This document shows positions 46,500-57,854 of a DNA stretch of 64,000 nt, piece by piece. The position numbers were made by a program, and so were the translations under genes. Under the pieces are notes generated by a model that worked only from the letters and a program-made list of their open reading frames with translations, was not told where the DNA came from and made no database searches. Positions within the stretch are counted from its first letter, which is position 1; each line of letters starts with the position of its first letter. Source of the stretch: Clitoria ternatea (taxonomy: Eukaryota; Streptophyta; Magnoliopsida; Fabales; Fabaceae); assembly GCA_037962975.1 (NCBI GenBank), contig CM075669.1, positions 250,889,351 through 250,953,350 on the forward strand, in the 5' to 3' direction.

Positions 46500-48230
46500 A
46501 AATATATGCTTAATAAATATTAATGATGAAGATGCTACGATGTACATAATGATATTGGTTATGACAAGTAGAAATTAATGATGATGATATTATGGATTGT
46601 TAATTTATAACTGATTTGTTTTGTATGTGTTATTGAAATTATTTGCATTGGATTATGGTCAGTCACTCACCTTTATGGTTGTTTCAGTGACTGGAGATAG
46701 GGACATTACAGATGCCTCAGTGTGAAGTGATGTGGAGCAATGTCAAGATGATGTTTGATGTATATTTTCATATGTTAATATATTGGATGTGTAGTGTTTT
46801 TGGATATATGATGGCTAATGACGAATACTTAAGTTATTTTAATAACAATATAATAATGAATTGATGAGTTACGATGATATTAAATGATTATGTGATGATA
46901 AGTATAAGAATGTGTAGAAACAATGTGGAATAATTGCATATTATATATGATGTCCACTGTGATTATGATAAGTATAGGCATTGAGCCAATGTTTAGGAGC
47001 TTTGTAATGGCAATTGACAGGTTTTGAAAAACTAAGTTTGGTGTTGAATTGTTTAGTATGCATAGTTTTATTGATAAGTCATTGTATTGATGTAGGCATA
47101 TATGTGATTTTTGAATATTGATTGGAACTGAACATGTCATATTTGGCATCTGTGGGAATTGGCTTTCCCGTGTGGCTTCTATATGTCCATAACTATGTAT
47201 TAAGATTGCTTGTATTCATGGATTAAGGTTGGGATTGCATTTCATAGCTTTAGTGGCTTGTGTTGTGCATAAAGAGGCTAAACTGTATGTCTTTGCATGA
47301 CTTCCTTATATAACCAAATTTTGGCGAACGAACTTTGCCAACAGTTCCGAAATGGTGAAAGCATGTTGCCTATAAAATTTGACATCAATTAGAGCCCAAT
47401 CGGAAAAGTCAGGTACCTTATACCATCCATAAGTTGGCAAATCTGCATTTCTCGCTTGAGCGAGTGCACCTTCGCTCAAGCGAGCCCATCCTATGTGTGA
47501 ATTCCTGATTCTGTGTGCTTCTCGCTTGAGCAAGATCAGTCTTACTTAAGCAAGTCGGGGCCTGTATGATTCTTGAATGTTTTCACTTGAGCGAGTACCT
47601 CCTCGCTTGAGCGAATTTAACTTAATTCACCACTGTGTGATTCTCACTTGAGCGAGATTGTCCTGGGTGCCCTTTGTCCTTTTTTCGCTTGAGTGGGTAT
47701 GGCCTCGCTTGAACGAAAATGCCACCTCTGCTCTCTGTGGAATTTTCGCTTGAGCGAGTGAAGCCTCGCCCAAGCGAGATGTCATAATTGATTCCCTGGT
47801 TGTTATCTCCTGAGCGAGTGGTGTTCCGCTTGAGCGAGATAGGCTTGCATGATTCTGTTTAATTCTCGCCCAAGCCTTACTTAAGCGAGGAAGGAAATTG
47901 TGCTTCTGTGTGTTTCTCGCTCAAGCGAGAATGGACTTACTTGAGCGAAAGCTCGATATCTATTTCAGATTGCTTGCTCGCTCAAGGGAATTGAACTCGC
48001 TTGAGCAAATTAGACCTGACTTAGCTTTTGCTTACTTTCATAACTTATTGTATGTTGTTCTTGAGAGCTCTTAGCTTTTATGGTTAGTATCCCTCATTGT
48101 ACCTAATTTTGTATCCTATATGCATGCGTCGAGGCGTTATTTTTGGCATGGCCTTGGGTTTTCTTGGTTGGCTATCGGGGTGATGAACGTAAAAAAATTT
48201 TCCAAATTTTTCCCATCCATATCTCAATTT
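46500..48230 (+). mobile_element. Tekay-like LTR-derived block
   Basis: Read on the plus strand it has CACTCACC near 46668, CAGTGACTGGAGATAGGGAC near 46686, then a CTCGCTTGAGCGAG array, then ACGTAAAAAAATTTTCC near 48190. The LTR at 57855 shows the same order: CACCTCCCC, a GTAGGT block, its array, and CGCGAAAAATTTTCC. No PBS or ends were found, so it is a truncated or old LTR. The frame at 47306-47533 is inside the array and is not a gene. Confidence 0.5.
47449..48006. repeat. CTCGCTTGAGCGAG paired-palindrome array
   Basis: About 16-18 copies of the near-palindrome CTCGCTTGAGCGAG and its complement come mostly in pairs. The partners are separated by six bases (for example TGCACC, TACCTC, TGAAGC, ATCAGT), so centres are about 20 bp apart. 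Pairs are separated by 40-60 bp spacers containing GATTCTGTGTG-like phrases. Confidence 0.85.
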
Positions 48231-48774
48231 TGATATATACTACAATATTTAAATTGAATTTGAGTTAAATTGAGTCAATTACATGATTTAAACGCTAATT
48301 AATAGGTGGGAAGCTATAAACTCTATGTACCAAACTTATCAAATGTCACTCAAATTAAAATCCAAGCATATGTATAACTTCAATATACCTCTACGAACCT
48401 ATTGAGACTACTCGGGGAGTCTAATTCCCACAGGATCTCAAAATGACCTATTTAGTTCCTCTAATTCACTAAAATTTCACATAATCAATTCAATCATAAC
48501 CAAATCTATGCAATCAACACTAACTCAACACGTTCACCATATAAATCAATATATGGCTCAATGCCAATTTCATCAAAACTACAGTCCCTGGGCATGGAAT
48601 TCAGTACATAAGATTACCATTTATCAATGTCATCATTATGCTCAATCTCTTCATCATCATCCATATTTCATCATTATCACAGGCATACATAAATATGATC
48701 TAGAGTTTCATCATTAGCATCATCATCATTCTCAAACACACAGTCCATATCATTCATAATCATTAAAATTACTA

Positions 48775-48776
<2 letters not shown>

Positions 48777-48811
<35 letters not shown>
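48777..48811. repeat. (AT)n microsatellite
   Basis: About 17 TA units. Confidence 0.95.
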
Positions 48812-48813
<2 letters not shown>

Positions 48814-50464
48814 ACATATCAATGTTAACACTATAGCACATTACTATAATATATTGAAGCTTCAAAACATAACATCATATATACATATACAATTTCCTTG
48901 GCATTACTTTTAGGATTTGTTCATTTGGTACTAGTCTTTATGGTGTTAGCTACCTCTTTGTCTTTAGTCACTAAAAATCACAGTAAGGGTGGGTGACTAG
49001 TAATACAAACCAATGTAAATACCATAAGTACAACAACAACGCAAAAAGCATAAACAACTTAAATCACATTTTATTTTCTTTCCTATTATTGTATATCATT
49101 TTACCTTCTAATTATTTCTCATTTACCTTTATCCACATGTTTTTATTCATTTAATTACAATCATCACCATCTCACAACTATAATTATTCATCAAAATCAT
49201 CATCACTTTATCCGAACTATCAATATTAATTTATTCAGTGACAATTCTACTATTTCATCTCATTCATTTTATCATACTACATATTCATATAAAAATTCAA
49301 ATAAACATCACTGGCTCTCATTAAACATCATATAGTTGACTCTAGTATCCAGATACTAAAAAGGATCAGCTATTAGTTGAGAGTCCACCTGATATCCTGT
49401 GAACCCACCTGGTCCACCAAGCCCACCTGGCTCCCCACCTCAACCACTAGGTCTTACTTGACCATTGGGTAGCTCAACTGGGCCACTAACGACCATGAGG
49501 AACCAAAAATAAGGGATAAAATATACCGAATGGTCATCCCCACCACACAACAAGCATAAATAGCATATAATCATAAAAAATCATCATCAAATCATCCTTG
49601 ACATAAAATTCATTCCCTTGGGATATAAAAATAAGCCACACCTGGCATAAATTTCTATATTATACTCCTCATTTCATATCATTTCATTAACCATTCATTA
49701 TATTATCATCATTTAACTACTCATCATAATTTCATCATCTTTACACATACATTTATTTCATATATATATATATATCATTCTCAAGTTTAATATATTGCTC
49801 ATCATACGACTACATGTTCAAGCATAACATCATCAATTATTTTTCTAACTTTATATTCACATGTTTCACAAGTTAATTATAAGTTACCATCATGTCCTAA
49901 CATCATTCATATTTGGTTCAATAATTATATAGTTAATTTACCCTTTTCCCATTTGTCAACCTTGACGCTATTAAATATTTCCATGGATTCATACACCTAT
50001 GCACCCCCTTACCTCAACCTAGCATTTCTCAAGCTTTGGGTCAACCATTGGCTTCCAATTTCACCAATTACATAAAATTTCAATATTTCACATCAAGTGA
50101 TCAAACATCAACCTTTGAAATCATATTCTAATTTACCAAAACTACTTTAAATCCTTTCTCCGTATTGTAAGAACTCACATTGACGTCCGCCAACTTCTAA
50201 ATTGAAAACCCTAATCGCATTACAACAGCCCGATGCTCGACTCGAACCCTAACAACACAAAACTGCATTTTGTCAATACTATTGCCATCCGGAGGTTACA
50301 AGGAACTTTTTAACTGGTTTAAAGTCTCGATTGAATCAAACTACCCAAGGCCCGAAGAACTGAGAAGAATAAGAAATATGACAAAATGTGAAATTGAAAG
50401 TACCAATACGTAGGTCTCTGACACAGGCATAACTTAGGCCTTCTTTAGGCCATTCTTTCCATCT

Positions 50465-50794
50465 TGTTAATATTTTTGTTAGAAATATTATTTTATTAGG
50501 AATAGGTTTAGAAAATAATTAATATTTTGGGCCTTGCTTGGTCATAATTTTCATTTTGGGCCACTTTTGGGCCTTGTATAGATATATACTAGCTTTGGGC
50601 CACTTTTAGGCCATTTATTTTTAGATTTTGGGCCTTGGTGAAGCTTTTACAAGCCCACCCAAGCCAATTACGAAATTCCAAAGCCTATAATATATAGGCA
50701 TCTCTCCTTTGTAAAATTTACATCAAAATTCAATTGAAGAAATTTAGTGTGAGAAAGTGAGTTCTCTCTCTTAGTCTCTCCCTTGTGCTTAACA
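50465..50794 (+). mobile_element. Possible small solo LTR
   Basis: TGTTAATATTT ... GTGCTTAACA gives TG...CA ends with a six-base inverted repeat (TGTTAA/TTAACA). Inside is a TATA-like CCTATAATATATAGGC near 50685 and several TTGGGCCA phrases. Flanks (CATCT, CATTA) match only partly, so the TSD is unproven. Confidence 0.35.
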
Positions 50795-51654
50795 CATTAC
50801 CAACTACTTTATCCTTAGGTTTCCCCCTTAGGATGGCGGTATAGGACTTATCTCCTCCTAGAGGAGTGACATCCAAATCTATCCTTCCTCCATAACAAAC
50901 TCCTCAATTTCAACCACCACATTCCCAAGGTTTCTCCATCTCCAAAATTCAACAAGGCAATTGGAACCCAAAAAGAAAAACAAGAAAAGTTAGAGGCTTC
51001 CATCTTAAAGCAGGCTTTGCCTACATTAGTCTTGTTCTTGGGATTCCAAAAACACATTTAATTTGGAGTTTCGGCAACAACTTGGCCTTCAATTGAAGCT
51101 CACAAGTACAACAATGTCAACTCTCTTACTCTCGGTCTAGTTTGTTGTTTCTTTCTCTTTTTTCACACTGGAAGAAATAGGAAAAAAGATGAATTTAATT
51201 TTCCTACTTTTGAGGGCATTTTCGTAACTTCAATCATTTTTCTTTTGTTTCCTATTTTCTTATATTTCTCTAATTTGTTTATCTTTTCTTCCAATTTAAT
51301 GTTTTTTATGTTTAATTTAATTAAATTCTAAGTCCATTTAATTTAATTGGATTTCTTGAATGACCTTTCTTAATTGCTTAATTTACTTCTAAATTTATTT
51401 AATTTACACCATCAATAATCGCCAATAATTAATCTTTTTACTTCCACTCTACGGTAGTTAATAATTTACCATCACAATTTACTTTGAATTAATTTTGCAA
51501 TTAATTACCTCTAATTGATTAGTGTAGTTCTACTATCAATTAGAAATACCCCAATTAATTTAATTTTACACTCATTAACATTTAAATGATTTATTAATTA
51601 ATTCTATCCAACGAGAATAATTAACTTTTAATCACTGGGATGTTATATCTATCC

Positions 51655-51930
51655 TTTCAAAGTTTTACAGTCTTCAATAGCTTTTCACCTTTCAATTAGC
51701 TGTTCAATTTTCAGGTAACTTTTCTGCTAATTTTTCCAAACATACATTAACTGTATATTTAAGAAGACATTTCAATTGGCTGAAAGTTAAAATAAGTAGA
51801 TGAAATTTCACTTTAAGTAAAATAAAGATGTTTAGGCATATAACATTTTCAACTAACTGATATGATTTTTTGAAACGCTACTTGAAGTAACGATTTTGGA
51901 TTTTAGCTATTAGTTAAAATATATTTTTCC
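51655..51930. mobile_element. Possible hAT-type MITE remnant
   Basis: CAATAGCTTTTCACCTTTCAATTAGC near 51673 is mirrored loosely by GATTTTAGCTATTAGTTAAAA near 51898. The interior has TAAGTAGATGAAATTTCACTT. The ends are not fixed. Confidence 0.25.
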
Positions 51931-52420
51931 TCTATCCCCTTTTATAACTCTAATAATCTCTAACATTACCCTTTATTACCTTTTCAGCCCTCTTAAAGTC
52001 TAGGGTTTAAGAAAAAATCCTCAAAATTTATCCTAGACTTTTAGCCCTTAAAATTTTTTAAGGTTTATAAAATTAAGGAATTGTTAGGTTTGGCTGTTAA
52101 CTGATGAGGTGGCTAATGTCTGTGCCACCTTATCAGTGATACGTAGTTGACACATGGCAATTTTAGATAATATTGCTTGAGGTGTAAAATTTTAGACGCT
52201 AATAATAATCCTAAACCATAACGTAACCTAAAAAAAATGATGTCGTTTAATATCCCTTACATCCCAAAACCTAACCTCTTCTTCCATCTCACCCACATAA
52301 TGTTTCTACCTCTTTCTCTATCTTTCGGTGTTGTGCACCTTCCAGTCCCTGTCATTTCCCTCAGATTTATAATCAATTCTCCTCTGATGTTTCTATGGCT
52401 TTCATTAAGAGGGGGTTTAG

Positions 52421-52520
52421 GGGTCCAAAGGCGGAGGGTTTTGTCATTGTCGTCGGAGGAGACAAGGAAGTGAAAGTCAGAAATGCCTTGGTGGTGGCCA
52501 TCGTACTCCTGCATCGAGGA
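52421..52520 (-). pseudogene. Captured WD40-repeat fragment (WDR5-like)
   Basis: On the minus strand the frame 52553-52257 contains GHHQGISDFHFLVSS then DDNDKTLRLW. This corresponds to one WD40 blade of WDR5-type proteins (GH..GISD ... FLVSASDDKTLRLW), with a few residues lost after GISD. Only one blade is present, so it cannot form a propeller. The rest of the 98-codon frame is not recognisable. Confidence 0.6.
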
Positions 52521-52913
52521 GAGGGTAAGACTGTGGGAATCAAAATCGACCAAGTTCGGTAGAGGTCGTTGTTGATGGTGTCAAAGTTGTTCAAGGGGGT
52601 TTCATTGAAGCTTTTTGATCTCGAGTGAATGACTTTGTCTTGTGGTAACTCAAGGGACGGGTGGTTAACAACAATAAAACCCAATAAAACAAAAACACGA
52701 CTCTTAGTTGGAATATGTAACAAACACCAATAGTCTCTGTATTCGTCTCTCCTCTCCTCTCTTATTATTGTCTCAACCCTAACCTTACTATCTCTTATAA
52801 CCACCACCTCGTGTCACATGTTCCACGATCTCCGCAAACCCCACATTTCTTGAATGAACATCGCTCTCTCTAAAACCATATAACAACTTCTTCATCTCCC
52901 TTTTGATTCTGTG

Positions 52914-53084
52914 ATGGAAAAACCTGTTGCAAGATCTAGAGGCCATCCTCAGAAACGAAGAAGAGAAGAGGACACAACTATTACCAGTGATCTGAACCTT
53001 CTTTCTAAAGAGAAGAAGACGAGACCAGTAGCATTGGTTGACTGCTACGTGCTGAAAGATTTCCCTAAGGACCGATTCCAATGA
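52914..53084 (+). pseudogene. Captured N-terminal fragment of a PTM/DDT-domain protein
   Basis: An open frame of 56 codons starts MEKPVARSRGHPQKRRREED and continues to ALVDCYVLKDF. This resembles the N-terminus of plant DDT/PHD proteins of the PTM type (basic RSRGRPRKRRR then LVGRYVLKEF). The stop at 53082-53084 truncates it. It includes what looks like the original start codon and leader. Confidence 0.6.
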
Positions 53085-53589
53085 GTTCGTCTTCATCTCT
53101 CGTGTCCCAACTGGTCTTATTGATTTGAATGGTTTGTAAATTTTTTTAGGTTGCTGATTGTGTCTGGTTTTATTTCCATTCAAATGATTTGAATGGTTCA
53201 TCCACAAAGCTGGAAGGGAAAAATTGATTTGAATGGTTCATCCCTAAACAATTAAGCTGAGAAGAAATCTTCAAAATCTGGGGATACTGGTTTGATTTTT
53301 TCAGTAAATATTCCTTCTCTTTTCAGATTTATGTTAGAGAAAATTTTGCAATCATTAGTTTATAAAGAGTGGGGATGATCTGTTTATGGTATATGTCAAA
53401 GATAGCTTTACTGATAGAGCCGTAGGCTTTAGTTGCTTTCCTAAATTTTTAGTTGAATAAAACTTGCAGCTCCATTTTGTTCTTAGCTTATATTTTTGCT
53501 CTGTTTGAATTTAGTTTCCTCCAAGGCTCTATGCCAAATTGTATAGGTAGGTACATAATGTTTTTGCTCTACCTTGTATAATTTCTATT

Positions 53590-53790
53590 TTGGGGATTCA
53601 GGAAGAGTTTTCTCAAAATAAAAGAGCAACTGTAGAATCAATTAACGCTTTACCAATCTACAAGTTCAAAGTAAAGAACCACGGGAATAGTGATGATCGG
53701 GATGTCAATGCATATATAGATGATCAGGATGTCAATGCAGCTATGTTTTTAAAGAAAAGAAAATTTTTAGTTAGCTTTGATTTTATTTGA
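53590..53790 (+). pseudogene. Captured exon of a RING-type ubiquitin ligase gene
   Basis: EEFSQNKRATVESINALPIY is followed by KFKVKNHGNSDD. This matches the segment that precedes the RING-H2 domain in a plant RING ligase family (typically RGATxESINALPTYKFK). The upstream TTTTGGGGATTCAG is a preserved-looking splice acceptor, so genomic DNA and not cDNA was captured. The RING domain itself is absent. Confidence 0.6.
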
Positions 53791-54452
53791 TTTGATGGTA
53801 ATAAAATGTAAATGTTTGTGTTTTATAGGTAAGATAAGTGACCATAATGTAAATCTAAACGTAAATGTTTGATTTAATTTAATTTGATGATTTGATTTGG
53901 GTTTTATTTACATTAGTACAATGTATATTCTTATAATGTATAGTGCCCATAATGTATTTAAGAAAATGCTTGATAAAAGTATTGAACCATTCTCAACCGT
54001 TCAAAATTTTAACTTTCTTGCACAAACTATTGACAGCGGTTACATTTTAGAACTGCTGAAAATTATCTATTTTTAAAAAAATTAATGCAAGTGATGATGT
54101 GAAATTTTTATTTTTTTAAAAAATTGTCACGTGTCAACTATGTGTCACTGATGAAGTGGAACAGACGTTAGCCACCTCGTCAGTTAGCAGTCAAACCTAA
54201 CGATTCCTTGATTTCATAAACCCTAAAAATTTTTAAGAGTAAAAAAATCTATGGTAAATTTTTTAGAGGCTTTTTCCGAAACCCTAGACTTTAAGAGGGC
54301 TGAAAAGGTATTTTAACCTATTTTATTCTTACAAACTAAAACTATAGTGTTTCTTCTCTCCATTTATCATTTTTTTAAAAGTCTCTACTTAAAATGTAAA
54401 ATTGCAAATGTTAAATTTAATTGAGATCTTAAAATAAATTTGAGATGTTACA

Positions 54453-54454
<2 letters not shown>

Positions 54455-54485
<31 letters not shown>
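54455..54485. repeat. (AT)n microsatellite
   Basis: About 15 AT units, directly after TGAGATGTTACA. Confidence 0.95.
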
Positions 54486-54486
<1 letters not shown>

Positions 54487-54587
54487 CTTTGTGTAGATAA
54501 TTCACTTATATTATACTCCTATATAGTTATTTTGATTTTTTAATTCCTAAAAGTATGAATTATCGGTATTGGTTAATATCTAAATGA

Positions 54588-54888
54588 TATTCTCTCTGGT
54601 TTTTTTTATAAGACTTTATTATATCATTCCATACATATTAAGAAATTTAATTAGTCTAGGTAAATGCATTAAATGTGAAACTTTCAAATGTACCATTCAT
54701 ATTATTTAAGAGAAATAAATGATTTTTTTCAACTTCATTAATATCAAGAGAGACAAAATATAATTAAGAAGAGTTTGTGGTGAAAAAAACTAAAAAGTAC
54801 ACATTGTAAATTAAGAAGCATCTTATAAAAATAACCAATAAAAACTTTAAAACATAAACTTATAAAAAGAAGGAGAGGGAGTATTACG
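54588..54888. mobile_element. Stowaway-like MITE
   Basis: The left end ATATTCTCTCTGGTTTTTTT and the reverse complement of the right end ATACTCCCTCTCCTTCTTTT are inverted repeats, followed by TATAAG on both sides. The length is about 300 bp. Confidence 0.75.
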
Positions 54889-55956
54889 TGAAAAAAAATT
54901 ATAAAACTCTCTCTAGTTAATATATTTTATAAGTGACACATTGATGTTATTTGTGGCGTCTCGCCTAATTCCTAGAACTAATCCCCAGGGTTTACAAAAG
55001 TTAGGAAAAATTTTCACGTCAAAAAACACAACACCCTGGCAGACTAACCCTAAAAACTTAGGTGACGCACGACTCAACAAAACACACAACGGAAGACACA
55101 AACTATAAACTCTAACGGGCTTCAGAATGGACCTACCAAGCTATAGGTCCCTAACGATGGATAGGGTATCCTTCCCTTCCTGTATATGAAGATATGAGTT
55201 AGGAATTAAGGAATACTAACCTCGGGGCATTAATATATAACTCAATCATAATTCAATTTACATTCATACTTATCTGAAATAATCTTAGACATTTAGAGGA
55301 CTACATCCTCAACATAATATCATTGTAGATAAAATCTAAACCTCTAGTGAGGTGTCAGCTACCTATCCACTAACAATTAGATAAATATAATTATCATGAA
55401 GACTAAGATGACATCAACCACAAGTGAATATATATGCTTGCCATCTCAGGCCAACCGAAGGGCTGCATTATACCTCATATATCAATATACATGTATTTTC
55501 ATAATAAAACTCCACACTAGAGCTCAAGATCATAATTTGGCATCAAAACATATAATTACCAAGCTAAGCATATCAAAGGGCCATATCAACTTCACAATCC
55601 AATCAAAACAACACAATAAAAGATTAATTACAAAATTGTCTTGGCATTGCATTGCTCCCTCCTCCGAGCTCACCAAACGACATCATCACCCTGAAAACTG
55701 ACTAAAATGAAGTTGAAGGGTGAGTACTAATTAAAGTAGTAAATATCAATCATATATATAAAGAATATTTACCCATTGGGTCATGTAATTTAAAATATTA
55801 TACCCACAGTACAATGACATATAAGCCGATAAACCATATCTTAATCATCAATTTAATTTCCAATATTATCAATTTCATACTAGTCATTAATTCAAATCCC
55901 CAAAATATTACCAAACACATATTAATAATCAATTCAAGCTCAAGCCTCACTAGGAA

Positions 55957-55958
<2 letters not shown>

Positions 55959-55997
<39 letters not shown>
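55959..55997. repeat. (TA)n microsatellite
   Basis: About 19 TA units. Confidence 0.95.
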
Positions 55998-55999
<2 letters not shown>

Positions 56000-56402
56000 A
56001 TCATCAGTTCATCATTGGACATCATTATATATAATATTAATTCAATTCTAAACATCATCGAATATATATAAATCATTAACTAAACCTCAACCATCACCAT
56101 ATATAGTAATCATCAGTTCAACATTAACACCATCGGATATAAATATATCTTAATCATCATTTCAACATCAAACATTTCTAAACACAATGTCAAAACATAA
56201 AGTCAATACCATTGGACATAATATATCAAAAAGGGAAGTCGTTAGCGAACCGAAGAGCTAGACAAACTAAAGTTCCATAACATAAACAACCCTGATATCC
56301 ACCGTGAACTGAAGCACCATAAAAATGTATATCCTGAATATCTATGACGAACCAAAACACTATACTTGCATATCTCCCATAGCGAACTGAAGTGCCACAT
56401 AA

Positions 56403-56632
56403 CAAATAACTATAAGCGAACCAAAGCGCTTGACAAACCGAAGTGTCAAATAAAAAATAACCATGAGCGAACCAAAAAACTTGACAAATTGAAGTGCCTT
56501 ATAATAAATAACCATGAGCGAAAACAAGCACTTGGCAAACCGTAGTGCCACATAACGAATAGCCATGAGCGAACCAAAGCGCTCGACAAACCGAAGTGCC
56601 ACATAACAAATAACCATAAGCGAATCGAAGCA
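56403..56632. repeat. 51-bp minisatellite inside the LTR remnant
   Basis: Four to five units include GCGAACCAAAGCGCT, GACAAACCGAAGTGCC and ACATAACRAATARCCATGA. The period of 51 bp yields a repetitive minus-strand frame (56617-56360) that is not a gene. Confidence 0.85.
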
Positions 56633-57854
56633 TTCTCCATAACATAAACATCATAGTCTAGCTTTACTAACCTAGATACTCATCAACTCAACAATTATTA
56701 CTTCAAAAAAATCCAAATCAAGATTATAAAGCCACCAATACTATAACTAACATAATTATTAATATATTTATAATACCAACATGGATCAATTTCAGCAGCT
56801 CCTATCAACCAATACAACCAACACATTAGTATCATCCATAATTTATATCATTAACATAACTATTCACAACACATCACCAGCCCAACAGACTTTCAACAAC
56901 TATACAGCACCACCACTAGGCGTAACCAATAGCATTACAATATATACGATATTAATAATCATCAACAACATCGAGCACTAGACTTTACTTCACAAACATA
57001 TTTCATAATCAAAAATCCAATTTTCACCATATCCCCAGCACCGTTATTAGCCACACATACCCAACATTATATTCAGTGGCATTACATGAATTAAAATTCA
57101 TAATATTAATATCGTCATTGACCAATAAATTTCCAACAACACACAATTATCACAACAGGCTTTAACGTACATTTAGTGCCACCACGGGATGTAGCCAACA
57201 ACATTCCAATAAAAACAATACCATTAATCAATAACCATACCAAGGTCTTATGCAGACACCAAAAGGTAAATCTGAGCAAAAAAGCCCTAGTTTTCAAAAG
57301 AAGGTCTTTTCTTGTAATAAAAATTCAGTCAGGATAATGTTTAATGTTTAGGTATAACTTTTTCTCTAGACATCAGATTTTGGTGTTCCTTGGCTCGTTG
57401 GAAAGAAGAAAGAAAGAGAAACAATTTTTGTGTTGATGATTTTCCCAAAAACCAAGCAGAAACCCCTCATGCAAGCCGATCAAAATTCCAGCAAGACATG
57501 AAAATGTTCAGCATGTAGAAAATGGAAAAGAAAGGTCATGCATGCAAGGAGAAAATGGAGTTTAACTTACCGACGCTGATTTCGTACCTATCAATCATCA
57601 AAAACCTACGCTCTGACTCCCGATCGAGCCTCCAATTCTAATTAATTCACATTATATTTTCCATAATCTTCCTCTCTCTCGTACACGTACATCTTCTTCC
57701 TTGGACAGAATCAAACTTTCTTATTCTTCCTCAATTTATCATTATATCAGTGCCATCATCCTTGCATGCTGGCCATCGATCAAGTAAACCATGATCACCA
57801 TTCTAAAGGTAAGTACATGCAAAACTTTAAATACTCTTTCCCTTTCTTCAAGCT

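Larger units (their letters stand above)
48400..51650 (-). mobile_element. LTR-derived block, probably minus orientation
   Basis: The block contains TCAAAATCATCATC-type low-GC filler, GGGTGGGTGACTAG near 48984 (the GTGAGCA-like block of minus-oriented LTRs), phrases such as CTGATATCCTGTGAACCCACC near 49390, and an end-like GGGATGTTATA near 51643. The order resembles minus-oriented LTRs in this window, but ends, PBS and TSD are missing. Confidence in exact limits is low. Confidence 0.35.
51967..54322. mobile_element. Probable Pack-MULE with ~200-bp TIRs and fragments of three host genes
   Basis: Left arm (about 51967-52162) and the reverse complement of the right arm (about 54120-54322) agree block by block: TACCTTTTCAGCCCTCTTAA, AGTCTAGGGTTT, AGGAATNGTTAGGTTTG, GAGGTGGCTAAYGTCTG, TAGTTGACAC. 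The interior (about 1.95 kb) has higher GC and contains fragments resembling three unrelated genes, two on the plus strand and one on the minus strand. No transposase is visible. Long TIRs plus host-gene fragments are the hallmark of Pack-MULEs. The 9-bp TSD was not identified. Confidence 0.8.
54952..57854 (-). mobile_element. Tekay-like LTR, minus orientation, truncated by the next element
   Basis: It starts TGTGGCGTCTCGCC. AATCCCCAGGGTTT and AGGAAAAATTTTCACGTC follow, the mirror image of the 3' end of the LTR at 61700-61779 (ACGCGAAAAATTTTCC and TCTGGGGTTTGGGGCATCTCA). GGGTGAGTACT near 55720 is the shared CTCACCC block in reverse. No PBS lies to its left, so it is a 3' or solo LTR. It is broken at 57854 by the plus-strand Tekay element, and its other half would lie beyond the window. 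Confidence 0.6.

Noticed and set aside
47306..47533. 75-codon minus-strand frame
   Set aside because: It crosses the CTCGCTTGAGCGAG array and has no family resemblance.
52373..53207. Long minus-strand frames in the Pack-MULE
   Set aside because: They run antisense to the PTM-like fragment or through non-coding filler. Only the WD40-like part of the 52257-52553 frame is meaningful.
54442..54453. TGAGATGTTACA as the right end of an LTR
   Set aside because: It resembles the GGATGTTACA end of the minus-oriented Tekay LTRs, but no matching start or TSD was found, and a similar end-like GGGATGTTATA lies at 51643. Left unassigned.
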